DNA of 64,000 nucleotides from the NCBI RefSeq assembly GCF_019430945.1, contig NZ_JAHYCB010000004.1, positions 558,001 to 622,000 on the forward strand, in the 5' to 3' direction. The DNA comes from Neorhizobium populisoli. GTDB lineage: Bacteria; Pseudomonadota; Alphaproteobacteria; Rhizobiales; Rhizobiaceae. The notes beneath the pieces are model-generated. The model worked only from the letters and a program-made list of their open reading frames with translations. It had not been told where the DNA came from and searched no databases. Below are positions 1 through 7,917 of this stretch, one piece after another; within the stretch, counting starts at the first letter, position 1; each line of letters begins with the position of its first letter. The translations under genes were made by a program, and so were the position numbers.

Positions 1-1
1 T

Positions 2-637
2 CCGTCCGTCACCGACGAGATGAACCCCGACGACCGCGACCTGGAATTCGACATCTATTCGCCGCACTGCCCCCACCAGCCGCCCTATTCGAAGGAATTC
101 ATCGAGCGCTTCCGCGCCGCGCAGTTGGCCCGCAACCGCAAGATCACCCAATGGGTGCAGGACATGTTGGCGGAACTGAAGCGTCGGGGCGGTCCGGAAC
201 AGGAACGCGCCTTCGTTGTCCACCGCACCATGTGCGACGTGCGTTGGTTCGACGGCACGATCGATCCGAACGACCGGCCGATCGGCAAGAGCTATATGGG
301 CGATCCGCGCACGGTCAATGTCGGCCCGGTCGGGCTTGCCCGCTTCACGACGTTGCGCTCGTGGTTGTCACAGTGGAGCTACGACCTTTCGAACGCCAAG
401 GGGCCGATGAACGCGGCGCTGATCAAGCGTTCGCCGGTGCTGCAGATCGAGAACAATGCCGACGAGGCGGTGCCGGCGACGCATAATCCGGCGATCCGCG
501 ACGCGCTGGCGACGCCGAACAAGGAATATATGAGCTTGCCGCATGCCACCCATTATTATCTTGGTCAGCCGGAACTGTTGCAGGCTTGCATCGACCGGGT
601 GGTGGATTGGAGCAAGCGGCAGGGGCTGTTGGCGTAA
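2..637 (+). CDS. Alpha/beta-hydrolase, C-terminal part (5'-truncated by window edge)
   Basis: The frame is open to the left edge, so the N-terminus and the nucleophile elbow lie outside the window. The visible part carries two features of the C-terminal half of alpha/beta-hydrolases: an acidic residue after a beta strand (LQIENNADEAVP) and a histidine in SLPHATHYY, placed as the Asp and His of the triad would be. The rest is not distinctive and the substrate is unknown. It ends 265 bp before the convergent VOC gene, with a GC-rich hairpin and a repeat element in between. The family call rests on the triad-like pattern and C-terminal layout only. Confidence 0.7.
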   Translation, partial: PSVTDEMNPDDRDLEFDIYSPHCPHQPPYSKEFIERFRAAQLARNRKITQWVQDMLAELKRRGGPEQERAFVVHRTMCDVRWFDGTIDPNDRPIGKSYMGDPRTVNVGPVGLARFTTLRSWLSQWSYDLSNAKGPMNAALIKRSPVLQIENNADEAVPATHNPAIRDALATPNKEYMSLPHATHYYLGQPELLQACIDRVVDWSKRQGLLA

Positions 638-644
638 GGGGCTG

Positions 645-664
645 AGGCCCGTGGGAGCGGGCCT
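645..664 (+). terminator. Weak GC-rich hairpin after the hydrolase gene
   Basis: AGGCCCG (645-651) pairs perfectly with CGGGCCT (658-664) across a 6-nt loop, 8 bp after the stop codon. No T-run follows, so termination would be weak or Rho-assisted. Confidence 0.35.
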
Positions 665-698
665 TCACCATCAGGAGGTTTGACTGTGAGCTGCAATG

Positions 699-733
699 AA
701 AAGCACCACCGTCCGGGCTGGAACGGTGGTGCT
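699..733 (-). terminator. Probable terminator of the VOC gene (minus strand)
   Basis: An 11-bp perfect inverted repeat (AGCACCACCGT at 702-712, ACGGTGGTGCT at 723-733) has a 10-nt loop. Read on the minus strand it is followed by TTTT (699-702), the layout of a short Rho-independent terminator for transcription leaving the VOC gene. Confidence 0.5.
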
Positions 734-767
734 CGTGTTGATGAGATGGAGCGCCGTTGCGGGTTAA

Positions 768-868
768 GCCCCTCCCCCTTGTGGGGAGGGGTTGGGGAGG
801 GGATCTTTCTTCAACCTGGAGAAAAGACCCCTCCCGCCTGCCGGCCGCCCTCCCCTCAAGGGGGAGGG
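768..868. repeat. Palindromic intergenic repeat, CCCTCCCC type
   Basis: Two GC-rich palindromes (CCTCCCCCTTGTGGGGAGGGG-like at 771-791, and its relative at 848-868) frame about 56 bp. The arms are inverted with respect to each other. It lies between two convergent genes and belongs to the rhizobial intergenic mosaic/REP-like class, related in style to the elements at 6.3, 8.9, 17.3, 22.9 and 28.1 kb. Confidence 0.6.
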
Positions 869-901
869 TTAAGACCGCGGCACCGTCGCAGTTCTATAAT
901 C

Positions 902-1432
902 TCAAGCCGCCGACTTCGCGGCAATCATACCGGCCTTCTTCTTCACCCATGCCTTCATCGCATCATGGGCTTCGGAAGCGGCCTGTTCCAGATAACCCGG
1001 CTCTTCCGTACGCGCCGTGATCTCCAGGCGCAGGCCGTTCGGGTCGAAGAAGTAGATCGAGTTGATGAACTCGTGGTCGATGACGTCGGTCGTCTTGACG
1101 CCGGCTTCCTGCAGCCGCTTCTTGAACTTCAGGACTTCCTCGACCGAGTCGACTTCCATCGCGAAGTGCTGCACCCAGTCCGGCGTGTTCGACGAGGGAA
1201 GTGGCATGGTGTTTTCGCCGAGGTCGAAGAAGGCCATGTAGGAACCGTCGCCCATTTCGAAGAAGAAATGCGCATAGGGCTTTTCCTCACCGGTGGACGG
1301 CACCTTGTCGGCGGTCATGCAGTTGACCAGCGGCAGGCCGAGCAGGTCCTCGTAGAACTTGCGGGTTTCTTCGCCATCGCGGCAGGGGTAGGAAAAGTGA
1401 TAGAGTTTGCGAAGCTTCGGTGCGTCGACCAT
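902..1432 (-). CDS. VOC-fold (glyoxalase/dioxygenase superfamily) protein
   Basis: 176 residues with the pattern of a single vicinal-oxygen-chelate domain. N-terminal LYHFSYPCRDGEETRKFYEDLLG supplies the first metal-ligand His and the paired beta-alpha-beta entry. FAMEVDSVEEVLKF and IYFFDPNGLRLEITAR form the second half with the usual DPNG turn and a terminal Glu ligand. This start is chosen because GGAGG sits 7 nt upstream of the ATG at 1432; an in-frame extension to 1519 lacks such a site. The substrate is not evident. It is divergent from a LuxR-type regulator and shares a promoter region full of repeats with it. Confidence 0.85.
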   Translation of the reverse strand: MVDAPKLRKLYHFSYPCRDGEETRKFYEDLLGLPLVNCMTADKVPSTGEEKPYAHFFFEMGDGSYMAFFDLGENTMPLPSSNTPDWVQHFAMEVDSVEEVLKFKKRLQEAGVKTTDVIDHEFINSIYFFDPNGLRLEITARTEEPGYLEQAASEAHDAMKAWVKKKAGMIAAKSAA

Positions 1433-1495
1433 GGTGGTTCCTCCAAATCCAGGCTTGTTGCATTGGCTCAGATGGTAGGCCTTTGCCGTTCCTCC

Positions 1496-1520
1496 CATGT
1501 CCTCCGCCCGAGAGGACATG
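1496..1520. promoter_or_regulatory. Perfect inverted repeat in the VOC/LuxR divergent promoter
   Basis: CATGTCCTC (1496-1504) and GAGGACATG (1512-1520) are perfect 9-bp arms around a 7-nt spacer, 64-88 bp upstream of the VOC start. This is a good operator candidate for the adjacent LuxR-type protein. There is no T-run, which argues against a terminator. Confidence 0.5.
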
Positions 1521-1528
1521 CCTCACTC

Positions 1529-1558
1529 AAATTCCCGACTGGCAAATTCCCGACCGGC
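1529..1558. promoter_or_regulatory. 15-bp tandem direct repeat upstream of the LuxR-type gene
   Basis: Two abutting copies of AAATTCCCGAYTGGC (1529-1543 and 1544-1558) differ at one position. They end 28 bp before the regulator's start codon, a position suited to autoregulation. Confidence 0.5.
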
Positions 1559-1586
1559 AGATTGATAAACATGGCAGGAGGCGTTT

Positions 1587-2378
1587 ATGCCTGCGCTTGA
1601 TCGCGACGATATGGCGGCGCTTGCCGCATTGATGGATGATGTCGGGGAGCTGACATTTCCAGAAACTTTCCTGAAAACCCTGCGGCGTCTCGCCGGCACG
1701 GATTTCTGTTCCGCCTTTCAGGCCGAAGAGGACGGGTCGCTGACCTATCTCTTCGCCGGCGGCTACCATTCGCAAATTCCGGGTTTTGCCGAGCGCGCCT
1801 CGCTGGATTACGCCCACCTTTATTGGCAGCGCGACCGGGTGACCCGCCAGATGCTCAACGGCTCTTCTGGAAGCGGCAAGGTGCAGGTCATCCGCCAGGC
1901 CTGGAACGGCATTCGCGATCCGGAATACCGCCGCGACTGTTACGAGCGGGCGCATGTGCTGGAGCGTCTGACGATCTACCATTCGGAAGAGCCGCGTATC
2001 TTCACCAGCCTCTACCGAACCCGCGAGAGCGGACCGTTTCCGCTGGTCGCGGTGGAGCGGATCGAAAGCGTCGCGCCGCTGTTGATGGCCATGGTCGTTA
2101 AGCATGTGCGCCTGCAATCCCGGCCGCTTGCCGTATCGCTGCATCCACCGCAACAGGAGATTGCCGGCCGGCTTCTTCAGGCCGGCTACGCGCTGTCCGG
2201 CCGTGAGGCCGAGGTTTCCGCCGGTCTGCTGCTTGGTCGCACGCATCGGGAAATATCGGAAAAGGTCGGTCTCGCCCTGTCGAGCATCGTCACCTATCGT
2301 CAGCGCGCCTACCGGAAGCTGGGTGTCAGCGACCGCCGCGGGCTGGAAGCGCTTTATGAGGGAATTTCGCGCAACTGA
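1587..2378 (+). CDS. LuxR-family transcriptional regulator
   Basis: 263 residues. An N-terminal sensory region of about 180 residues contains no receiver signature, so this is not a classical two-component regulator; an autoinducer-type or other ligand-binding fold is possible. Residues 200-258 form a LuxR/GerE DNA-binding domain (LSGREAEV, ISEKVGLALSSIVTYRQRAYRKLGV), with the final helix typical of the family. GCAGGAGG just upstream of the ATG acts as ribosome-binding site. The gene is divergent from the VOC gene and 28 bp ahead of an SDR gene, so it may control either or the ferulate-like module beyond. The ligand is unknown. Confidence 0.85.
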   Translation: MPALDRDDMAALAALMDDVGELTFPETFLKTLRRLAGTDFCSAFQAEEDGSLTYLFAGGYHSQIPGFAERASLDYAHLYWQRDRVTRQMLNGSSGSGKVQVIRQAWNGIRDPEYRRDCYERAHVLERLTIYHSEEPRIFTSLYRTRESGPFPLVAVERIESVAPLLMAMVVKHVRLQSRPLAVSLHPPQQEIAGRLLQAGYALSGREAEVSAGLLLGRTHREISEKVGLALSSIVTYRQRAYRKLGVSDRRGLEALYEGISRN

Positions 2379-2406
2379 GCGCGGGCATAGGGAAGGGAGT
2401 TCTAAG

Positions 2407-3135
2407 ATGATTTCGATCAAGGACCGTATTGCCATCGTCACCGGCGCAAGCTCGGGTATCGGCTGGGGCATCGCCAAGGCGATTGCCGCCGAAGGCGCCA
2501 TCACCGTGCTTGCGGCCCGCAGCGCCGACAAGCTGGAGAAGCTCGCCGCAGAGATTGAGGCAGAAGGCGGCCGCGCGCTCGTCGTGCCGACCGACGTCAC
2601 CGACGACGCGCAGGTGGAAAAGCTCTTCGCCATCGTGAAGGAAAAATACGGCCGTCTCGATATCCTCATCAACAATGCCGGCATTGCCGACCACACCGCG
2701 ACCGAAAAGCTGACCAATGAACGTTGGCACGAGGTGATCGACGCCAACCTGCATTCAGTCTTCTATTGCTCGCGCGCCGCCTTCACCATGATGATCGAGC
2801 AGAAGCGCGGCCGCATCATCAACATGGGCAGCCTCTCGGCAAAAGTGCCGCGCGGCCATACCGCAGCTTATACCGCCAGCAAGTTCGCGCTCGAAGGTCT
2901 TACCCGCTCGCTCGCCGTCGATGGTCGGGAACATGGAATCGCCGTCTCCATGGTGCATCCGGGCTCGACCGTCAGCTCGCTGGTTCCCGGCGTTACGGAC
3001 AAGGTTCGTCCCGTCACCATGATGCCGCTCGATGTGGCGCGCACCGTCGTGCTGATGGCGACTTTGCCGGACGACGTGAACCTCTATGAGAGCATCATCC
3101 TGCCGGTGGAAATGCCCTTCCTCGGCCGCGGCTGA
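2407..3135 (+). CDS. Short-chain dehydrogenase/reductase (SDR)
   Basis: 242 residues of classical SDR design. TGASSGIG at 12-19 binds the dinucleotide, NNAG lies at 89-92, and Tyr155 and Lys159 (YTASK) with a Ser near 142 form the active site. The reaction is an NAD(P)-dependent alcohol/ketone interconversion with unknown substrate. GGGAAGGGAG upstream serves as ribosome-binding site. The gene follows the LuxR gene by 28 bp and precedes the ferulate-like genes, so oxidation of an aromatic side-chain alcohol or a beta-hydroxyacyl intermediate is an attractive but unproven role. Confidence 0.88.
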   Translation: MISIKDRIAIVTGASSGIGWGIAKAIAAEGAITVLAARSADKLEKLAAEIEAEGGRALVVPTDVTDDAQVEKLFAIVKEKYGRLDILINNAGIADHTATEKLTNERWHEVIDANLHSVFYCSRAAFTMMIEQKRGRIINMGSLSAKVPRGHTAAYTASKFALEGLTRSLAVDGREHGIAVSMVHPGSTVSSLVPGVTDKVRPVTMMPLDVARTVVLMATLPDDVNLYESIILPVEMPFLGRG

Positions 3136-3157
3136 TTGATTTCCAGGTCAGGCGACT

Positions 3158-3186
3158 GGCTTTCCGCAAAAGCGGGAAAACAAGCC
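3158..3186. other. Stem-loop between SDR and hydratase-lyase genes
   Basis: GGCTTTCCGC and a nearly complementary arm ending CAAGCC fold around an AAAA loop, with a bulge. It sits 23 bp after the SDR stop and just upstream of a promoter, so it may end SDR transcription. No T-run is present. Confidence 0.3.
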
Positions 3187-3188
3187 GC

Positions 3189-3217
3189 TTGACGTATATA
3201 TGGGTCCCTGATATTCA
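3189..3217 (+). promoter_or_regulatory. Sigma-70-like promoter of the hydroxycinnamoyl-CoA module
   Basis: TTGACG (3189-3194), a 17-bp spacer and TATTCA (3212-3217) match the housekeeping consensus well. The spacer includes an alternating TA stretch and a GGGTCCC palindrome. The ribosome-binding site AGGGAG (3228-3233) and the ATG at 3242 follow. Confidence 0.55.
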
Positions 3218-3241
3218 ATCTCTCGACAGGGAGAAATCGCT

Positions 3242-4105
3242 ATGGAAAACAAGACCGAATCCACCACGTCCGAGCACATTGCCGGCAAATGGGGCGAATA
3301 CGTCGCCGTGGAATTCGACGAGGGCATTGCCTGGGTCACCCTCAATCGCCCGAAGCAGCGCAACGCGATCAATCCCGGCATCGTCTGGGAAATGAACGCC
3401 ATCATGGACGCGCTGGAAGAAGACGATCGCTGCAAGGTGATGGTCGTCACCGGCGCCGGCGAATCCTTTTCCGCCGGCATGGACCTCAAGGAATATTTCC
3501 GCGCTACCGACAAGGTGCCGCCGATCCAGCGCGAACGCCTGTTCCGGGCCAACGCCGCCTGGCAGTGGCGTCGCATGATGTATTACCCGAAGCCGACCAT
3601 CTCTATGGTCAACGGCTGGTGCTTCGGCGGTGCCTTCCAGTTCCTCGTCGGCTGCGATCTGGCGATTGCTTCCCAGGAAGCGATTTTCGGCTTGTCGGAG
3701 ATCAACTGGGGCATCATCCCGGCCGGTATCGTCACCAAGTCCGTACTGGAAACCATGAGCTTCCGCGACGCCATGTATTACATCATGACCGGCGAGACGT
3801 TTAACGGCAAACAGGCGGCTGAGATGAAGCTGGTCAACAAGGCGGTCGCGCCCGAACAGCTCCGCGAAGAGACCCGCAAGCTTGCCATGACGCTGATCGG
3901 CAAGAACCCCTTCGTGCTGCGCCAGGCCAAGACTGCCTGCCGCTTTACCCGCGACATGACCTGGGAACAGGCCGGCGAATATCTGATGGCGAAGTCCGAC
4001 CAGACGGAACTGCGCGACCCGGAAAACGGTCGCAATACCGGTATGAGCCAGTTCCTCGATGAAAAGTCCTTCCGCCCCGGCCTCGGCGCCTATCGCCGCG
4101 ATTAA
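3242..4105 (+). CDS. p-Hydroxycinnamoyl-CoA hydratase/lyase homologue 1
   Basis: 287-residue crotonase-fold enzyme matching the feruloyl/p-coumaroyl-CoA hydratase-lyase family, which hydrates and retro-aldol-cleaves hydroxycinnamoyl-CoA to an aromatic aldehyde and acetyl-CoA. Family signatures include SAGMDLKEYFRA, MVNGWCFGGAF and GLSEINWG. Aligned by eye to the Pseudomonas fluorescens enzyme (from memory, no gaps): catalytic Glu143 is Glu153 and Tyr75 is Tyr85. Ser123 is Gln133, and ring-binding Tyr239 is Met249. The substrate may therefore differ from ferulate. It is first gene of a module with its own promoter, 11 bp before the acyl-CoA synthetase. Confidence 0.88.
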   Translation: MENKTESTTSEHIAGKWGEYVAVEFDEGIAWVTLNRPKQRNAINPGIVWEMNAIMDALEEDDRCKVMVVTGAGESFSAGMDLKEYFRATDKVPPIQRERLFRANAAWQWRRMMYYPKPTISMVNGWCFGGAFQFLVGCDLAIASQEAIFGLSEINWGIIPAGIVTKSVLETMSFRDAMYYIMTGETFNGKQAAEMKLVNKAVAPEQLREETRKLAMTLIGKNPFVLRQAKTACRFTRDMTWEQAGEYLMAKSDQTELRDPENGRNTGMSQFLDEKSFRPGLGAYRRD

Positions 4106-4116
4106 GAGTTGCTTCG

Positions 4117-6237
4117 ATGGCTGACACGATGATCCAATCTCCCGAGACGTTCGACCTCGACCGTCTGCTCCGCCCACGATCCATCGCGATCGTGGGCGCG
4201 TCGCCCGATCGGGCTTCGATCGGCGGCGGGGTTCTGGCGAACCTCGAACTGTTCCAATATTCCGGCGAATTGCATCTCGTCAGCCGCTCGCGCGACGAGA
4301 TCAACGGCCGCCCCTGCGTGAAGACGATCGGCGACCTGCCGAAGGGCGTCGATGTGGTGATCCTCATCGTGCCGCAGGCGGCGATCAAGGATTCGATCCT
4401 CGCCTGTGTCGAGCGCGAAGTGGCGGGCGTCATCGTTTACTCCTCCGGCTTCGCGGAAGCCGGCGAGGAAGGCCGCCAGCAGCAGGAAGAGCTTGCTGAA
4501 ATCTGCCGCAAGGCGGGCATCGCCATGCTCGGCCCGAACTGCATGGGCTATACGAATTATATCGACGGCATTCCGCTCACTTTCGAACCCGTCGATCTGC
4601 GCGGCGTCGGTGAGCGCAGCCGTGTCGCGATTGTCGCCCAGAGCGGCGCGACGGCGGCGAACATCCGTTTCGCCATGCATTCCCGCGATATCGCGGTGTC
4701 TTATGTCATCGCAACCGGCAATGAGGCGGTCATCGCCGTCGAAGATCTGGTCGCGTGGCTGATCGAGGACCCCGACAATGCGGTCGTCGCGGTCTATGTC
4801 GAGCAGGTCAAGAACCCGCAGAAGTTCCTTTCCATCGCCCGTCGTGCCCGCGAACTCGGCAAGCCGATCGTCATGCTGCATCCGGGCTCCAGCGAGCGCG
4901 GTAAGGCAGCGGCGCAGTCGCATACCGGCGCGCTGGCTGGCGACCACGCCACCATGCAGGCCGCCGTTCGCAACGAGGCGGTCGCGCTGGTCGATACGAC
5001 CGACGAACTCTTCGATGTCGCGGCGATCCTTGCGCGTTATCCGCTGCCGCCGGCCGGTCAGGCGGGCATCGTCACCAATTCCGGCGCTATCCGCGGCCTC
5101 TGCTTCGATTTCTGCGAACGCGTCGGCCTGCCGATCGCGACGCTGTCGGACGAGGTGCATGCCGAACTGACGACACAGGTGCCGCCTTACGTACATGTCG
5201 ATAACCCGTTCGACATCGGCACGACCGGCTTTTCCAATCCCGGCATTTTCGGCACGTCCACGGCCTCCATGCTGAAGGATCCGAGCGTCGGCATCGTCTT
5301 CCTGTCGCATGCCGGCGGTTCGCCGCCGATGCAGATCAAGAAGTCGGATGCGATCATTCCGGTCGCAGCGACCGCGACAAAGCCGGTCATCCTCAACATC
5401 ATCGGCGACGACTACCCGCTCGACCCGAGCTTCATGAAGGCGGTGCGCGACAGCGGCATTCCCTTCTTCCGCTCGCCGGAACGCGCCATGCGCGCCATGG
5501 CCGTGGTGATGAACTATGCCGCAGCGCTTGCAGCCACGAAGGATCGGGCGGCGGAAGGCGCTCGCCTGAAGCAGATGCCCGCTTCCGGCCTGATCGTGGA
5601 ATACGAAGGCAAACGCATCCTCTCCGAACTCGGTATCCAGATCCCCAAGGGTGCGCTGGCGAAATCCGCCGACGAAGCGGTGAAGATCGCCGCCGAGATC
5701 GGTTATCCGGTGGTGATGAAGGCGCAGGCCGCCGAGCTTGCCCACAAGAGCGATGTCGGCGGCGTTGCTGTTAATCTCGCTGATGAGGCGGCGGTGCGCG
5801 CCGCGCATGAGAAAATGTATGCGAGCATCGCAATCCACAAGCCGGGCCTGAAACTCGACGGCGTGCTGATCGAGGGCATGGCGCGGCAGGGGCTTGAAAT
5901 GGTGGTTGGCGCCAAGCGCGACCAGTGGGGTCCGACGGTTCTCGTCGGCCTTGGGGGTGTCTGGATCGAGGCGTTGGCGGATGCGCGTCTTCTGCCGGCC
6001 GATATCAGCCGCGAGCGGGCGATTGCCGAAATCCACAAGCTGAAGGCTGCCAAGCTGCTCGGCCCCTTCCGCGGCCAACCGGCTCGTGACGTGGAGGCGA
6101 TCGCCGACGTAGTGGTGAAGCTCGGCGCGCTGATGCGTGCGGCGCCGGAGATTGTCGAAGCCGATATCAACCCGCTGGTTGTCTATGGCGAGGGGGACGG
6201 GGTTCTCGCGCTCGACGCGTTATTCGTGGTGCGGTGA
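4117..6237 (+). CDS. NDP-forming acyl-CoA synthetase (feruloyl-CoA synthetase-like)
   Basis: 706 residues of the single-chain ADP-forming acetyl-CoA synthetase superfamily. An N-terminal CoA-binding Rossmann domain (SIAIVGASP, about 20-110) is followed by succinyl-CoA-synthetase-like domains with the phosphohistidine motif SHTGALAG (His269), then a C-terminal ATP-grasp domain (about 490-700, VMKAQAAELAHKSDVGGV). It would activate a carboxylic acid to its CoA thioester through acyl-phosphate and phosphohistidine. FerA of Sphingobium SYK-6 is a feruloyl-CoA synthetase of this superfamily. With hydratase-lyases on both sides and an aldehyde dehydrogenase downstream, a hydroxycinnamate is the likely substrate. 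This is inferred from context. Confidence 0.85.
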   Translation: MADTMIQSPETFDLDRLLRPRSIAIVGASPDRASIGGGVLANLELFQYSGELHLVSRSRDEINGRPCVKTIGDLPKGVDVVILIVPQAAIKDSILACVEREVAGVIVYSSGFAEAGEEGRQQQEELAEICRKAGIAMLGPNCMGYTNYIDGIPLTFEPVDLRGVGERSRVAIVAQSGATAANIRFAMHSRDIAVSYVIATGNEAVIAVEDLVAWLIEDPDNAVVAVYVEQVKNPQKFLSIARRARELGKPIVMLHPGSSERGKAAAQSHTGALAGDHATMQAAVRNEAVALVDTTDELFDVAAILARYPLPPAGQAGIVTNSGAIRGLCFDFCERVGLPIATLSDEVHAELTTQVPPYVHVDNPFDIGTTGFSNPGIFGTSTASMLKDPSVGIVFLSHAGGSPPMQIKKSDAIIPVAATATKPVILNIIGDDYPLDPSFMKAVRDSGIPFFRSPERAMRAMAVVMNYAAALAATKDRAAEGARLKQMPASGLIVEYEGKRILSELGIQIPKGALAKSADEAVKIAAEIGYPVVMKAQAAELAHKSDVGGVAVNLADEAAVRAAHEKMYASIAIHKPGLKLDGVLIEGMARQGLEMVVGAKRDQWGPTVLVGLGGVWIEALADARLLPADISRERAIAEIHKLKAAKLLGPFRGQPARDVEAIADVVVKLGALMRAAPEIVEADINPLVVYGEGDGVLALDALFVVR

Positions 6238-6276
6238 GGGGGTGTAAGCCCTCGCTGAGGTTTTGGGGTGGCTCAG

Positions 6277-6408
6277 CCCCTCATCTGCCTGCCGGCACCT
6301 TCTCCCCGCTCGCGGGGAGAAGGAAATATGCCGCACCGTCAGCCGGTCCCCCTCGCCCCGTTTACGGGGAGAGGGTGCGCCGAGCGAAGCAGAGGTGGGG
6401 TGAGGGGC
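6277..6408. repeat. Rhizobial mosaic palindromic repeat (A-to-B orientation)
   Basis: Starts with a half reading CCCCTCATCTGCCTGCCGGC plus a CTTCTCCCCGC/GCGGGGAGAAG palindrome (type A). It ends with a CCCCGTTTACGGGG palindrome and GGTGAGGGGC (type B). It occupies most of the gap between the synthetase and dehydrogenase genes. It is inverted with respect to the copy at 8878-9051. Confidence 0.75.
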
Positions 6409-6455
6409 TAACCGCGCCCAACGTTTTATTGTCTGTCACGAGGGAGGATACCGTG

Positions 6456-7898
6456 ATGCAGACCCAGTCCTATGGTGAACTGAAACTCTTCGTCGATGGC
6501 GAGTGGCTAGGACCGGAAGGCCGCGTCACGGAGGACGTCATCAACCCCGCCACCGGCGAGCCGATCGCCGCGCTGCCGCATGCAACGCCTGCCGATCTCG
6601 ACCGTGCCGTCGCAGCCGCCGAACGCGAGTTCAAGGCTTGGAAGGCGATGACCGCCTTCGACCGCGCCAAGATCATCCGCAAGGCGGCCGACATTCTTCG
6701 CGAGCGGGCAAATGCGCTCGGCGCCCGGATGACGATGGAACAGGGCAAGCCGATCGGCGAAGCCACCCAGGAAATCCACATCACGGCCGACATTCTCGAC
6801 TGGACCGCCGACGAAGGCCGCCGTTCCTACGGCCGCATCGTGCCCTCGCGTGTTCCGGGGGTAAAGTGGATGGTCACCAGGGAGCCGGTCGGCCCGGTCG
6901 CCGGTTTCACGCCCTGGAACTTTCCGGCCGTCATCCCGGCGCGCAAGATTTCGGCGGCGCTTGCCGTCGGCTGCACCATGGTCATCAAGCCGTCGGAAGA
7001 AACGCCGGCGACCGTGCTCGAAATCGCCCGCGCGCTGCAGGATGCGGGCCTGCCGAATGGCGTGCTGAACGTCGTTCACGGCAAGCCCGCCGAAGTCTCC
7101 GAACATCTGATCGCCGCCGACGGCATCCGCAAGATCACCTTCACCGGCTCCACCAATGTCGGCCAGCATCTGGCGGTGCTTGCCGCCAAGGCAGGCGTCA
7201 AGCGCGCTACGATGGAACTCGGCGGCCATGCGCCGGTGCTGATCTTCGAAGACGCCGATATCGATCTGGCGATCCGCACGATGGTGCATTCGAAATATCG
7301 CAATGCCGGACAGGTCTGCATTTCGCCGACCCGCTTCTATGTTCATGACAGCGTCCATGACCGGTTCGTCGATGGTTTTGCCAAGGCAGCGTCCGCGATC
7401 AGGGTCGGCGACGGCATGGACCCGGCAAGCCAGATGGGTCCGCTCGCCAACAGCCGCCGGGTGCCGACCATGGAACGCATGGTGGCGGATGCGGTGAGCC
7501 GCGGCGCCAAGGTGAAGACCGGCGGCGAGCGGGGCAGCAATCGCGGCTATTTCTTCCAGCCGACGGTGCTCTCCGATGTGCCGCAGGGTGCGATCATCAT
7601 GAACGAGGAGCCCTTCGGCCCGGTCGCCGTGACGGCCCGCTTCTTGTCCTTCGACGAGGTGATCGAACAGGCAAACCGCCTGCCTTACGGCCTTGCTTCC
7701 TATGCCTTCACTCAGTCGAGCCGCACTGCCGCGATGGTGAGCGATGCGCTGGAAGCCGGCATGGTCGGCATCAACAACAGTTTTATCTCGATGGCGGAAA
7801 CGCCCTTCGGCGGCGTCAAGCAGAGCGGTTATGGCTCCGAAGGTGGCACCGAGGGCATGGATGCTTACCTCGTCACCAAGATGACCAGCCAGTCCTAG
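6456..7898 (+). CDS. NAD(P)-dependent aldehyde dehydrogenase, probable vanillin/hydroxybenzaldehyde dehydrogenase
   Basis: 480 residues of the ALDH superfamily, with general base Glu254 in MELGGHAP and nucleophile Cys288 in GQVC, 34 residues apart as usual. PWNFPAVIPARKI and FTGSTNVGQ are cofactor-binding segments. By sequence alone it resembles succinate-semialdehyde-type dehydrogenases. Its place between a CoA synthetase and two hydratase-lyases points to oxidation of the released aromatic aldehyde, for example vanillin to vanillate. The start is set by AGGGAGGA (6441-6448) before the ATG at 6456; GTG at 6453 is an alternative. A longer frame from 6234 only reads through the repeat. Confidence 0.85.
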   Translation: MQTQSYGELKLFVDGEWLGPEGRVTEDVINPATGEPIAALPHATPADLDRAVAAAEREFKAWKAMTAFDRAKIIRKAADILRERANALGARMTMEQGKPIGEATQEIHITADILDWTADEGRRSYGRIVPSRVPGVKWMVTREPVGPVAGFTPWNFPAVIPARKISAALAVGCTMVIKPSEETPATVLEIARALQDAGLPNGVLNVVHGKPAEVSEHLIAADGIRKITFTGSTNVGQHLAVLAAKAGVKRATMELGGHAPVLIFEDADIDLAIRTMVHSKYRNAGQVCISPTRFYVHDSVHDRFVDGFAKAASAIRVGDGMDPASQMGPLANSRRVPTMERMVADAVSRGAKVKTGGERGSNRGYFFQPTVLSDVPQGAIIMNEEPFGPVAVTARFLSFDEVIEQANRLPYGLASYAFTQSSRTAAMVSDALEAGMVGINNSFISMAETPFGGVKQSGYGSEGGTEGMDAYLVTKMTSQS

Positions 7899-7917
7899 GT
7901 TTTTCAGGAGAAGTTTT

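Noticed and set aside
680-1600. 306-codon plus-strand frame across the first repeat and VOC gene
   Set aside because: Reads through the palindromic repeat and antisense to a clear VOC-domain gene.
4102-6078. 658-codon open frame on the minus strand
   Set aside because: Lies antisense to the acyl-CoA synthetase, has a low-complexity Arg/His/Asp-rich translation typical of a GC-rich shadow frame and no family motif.
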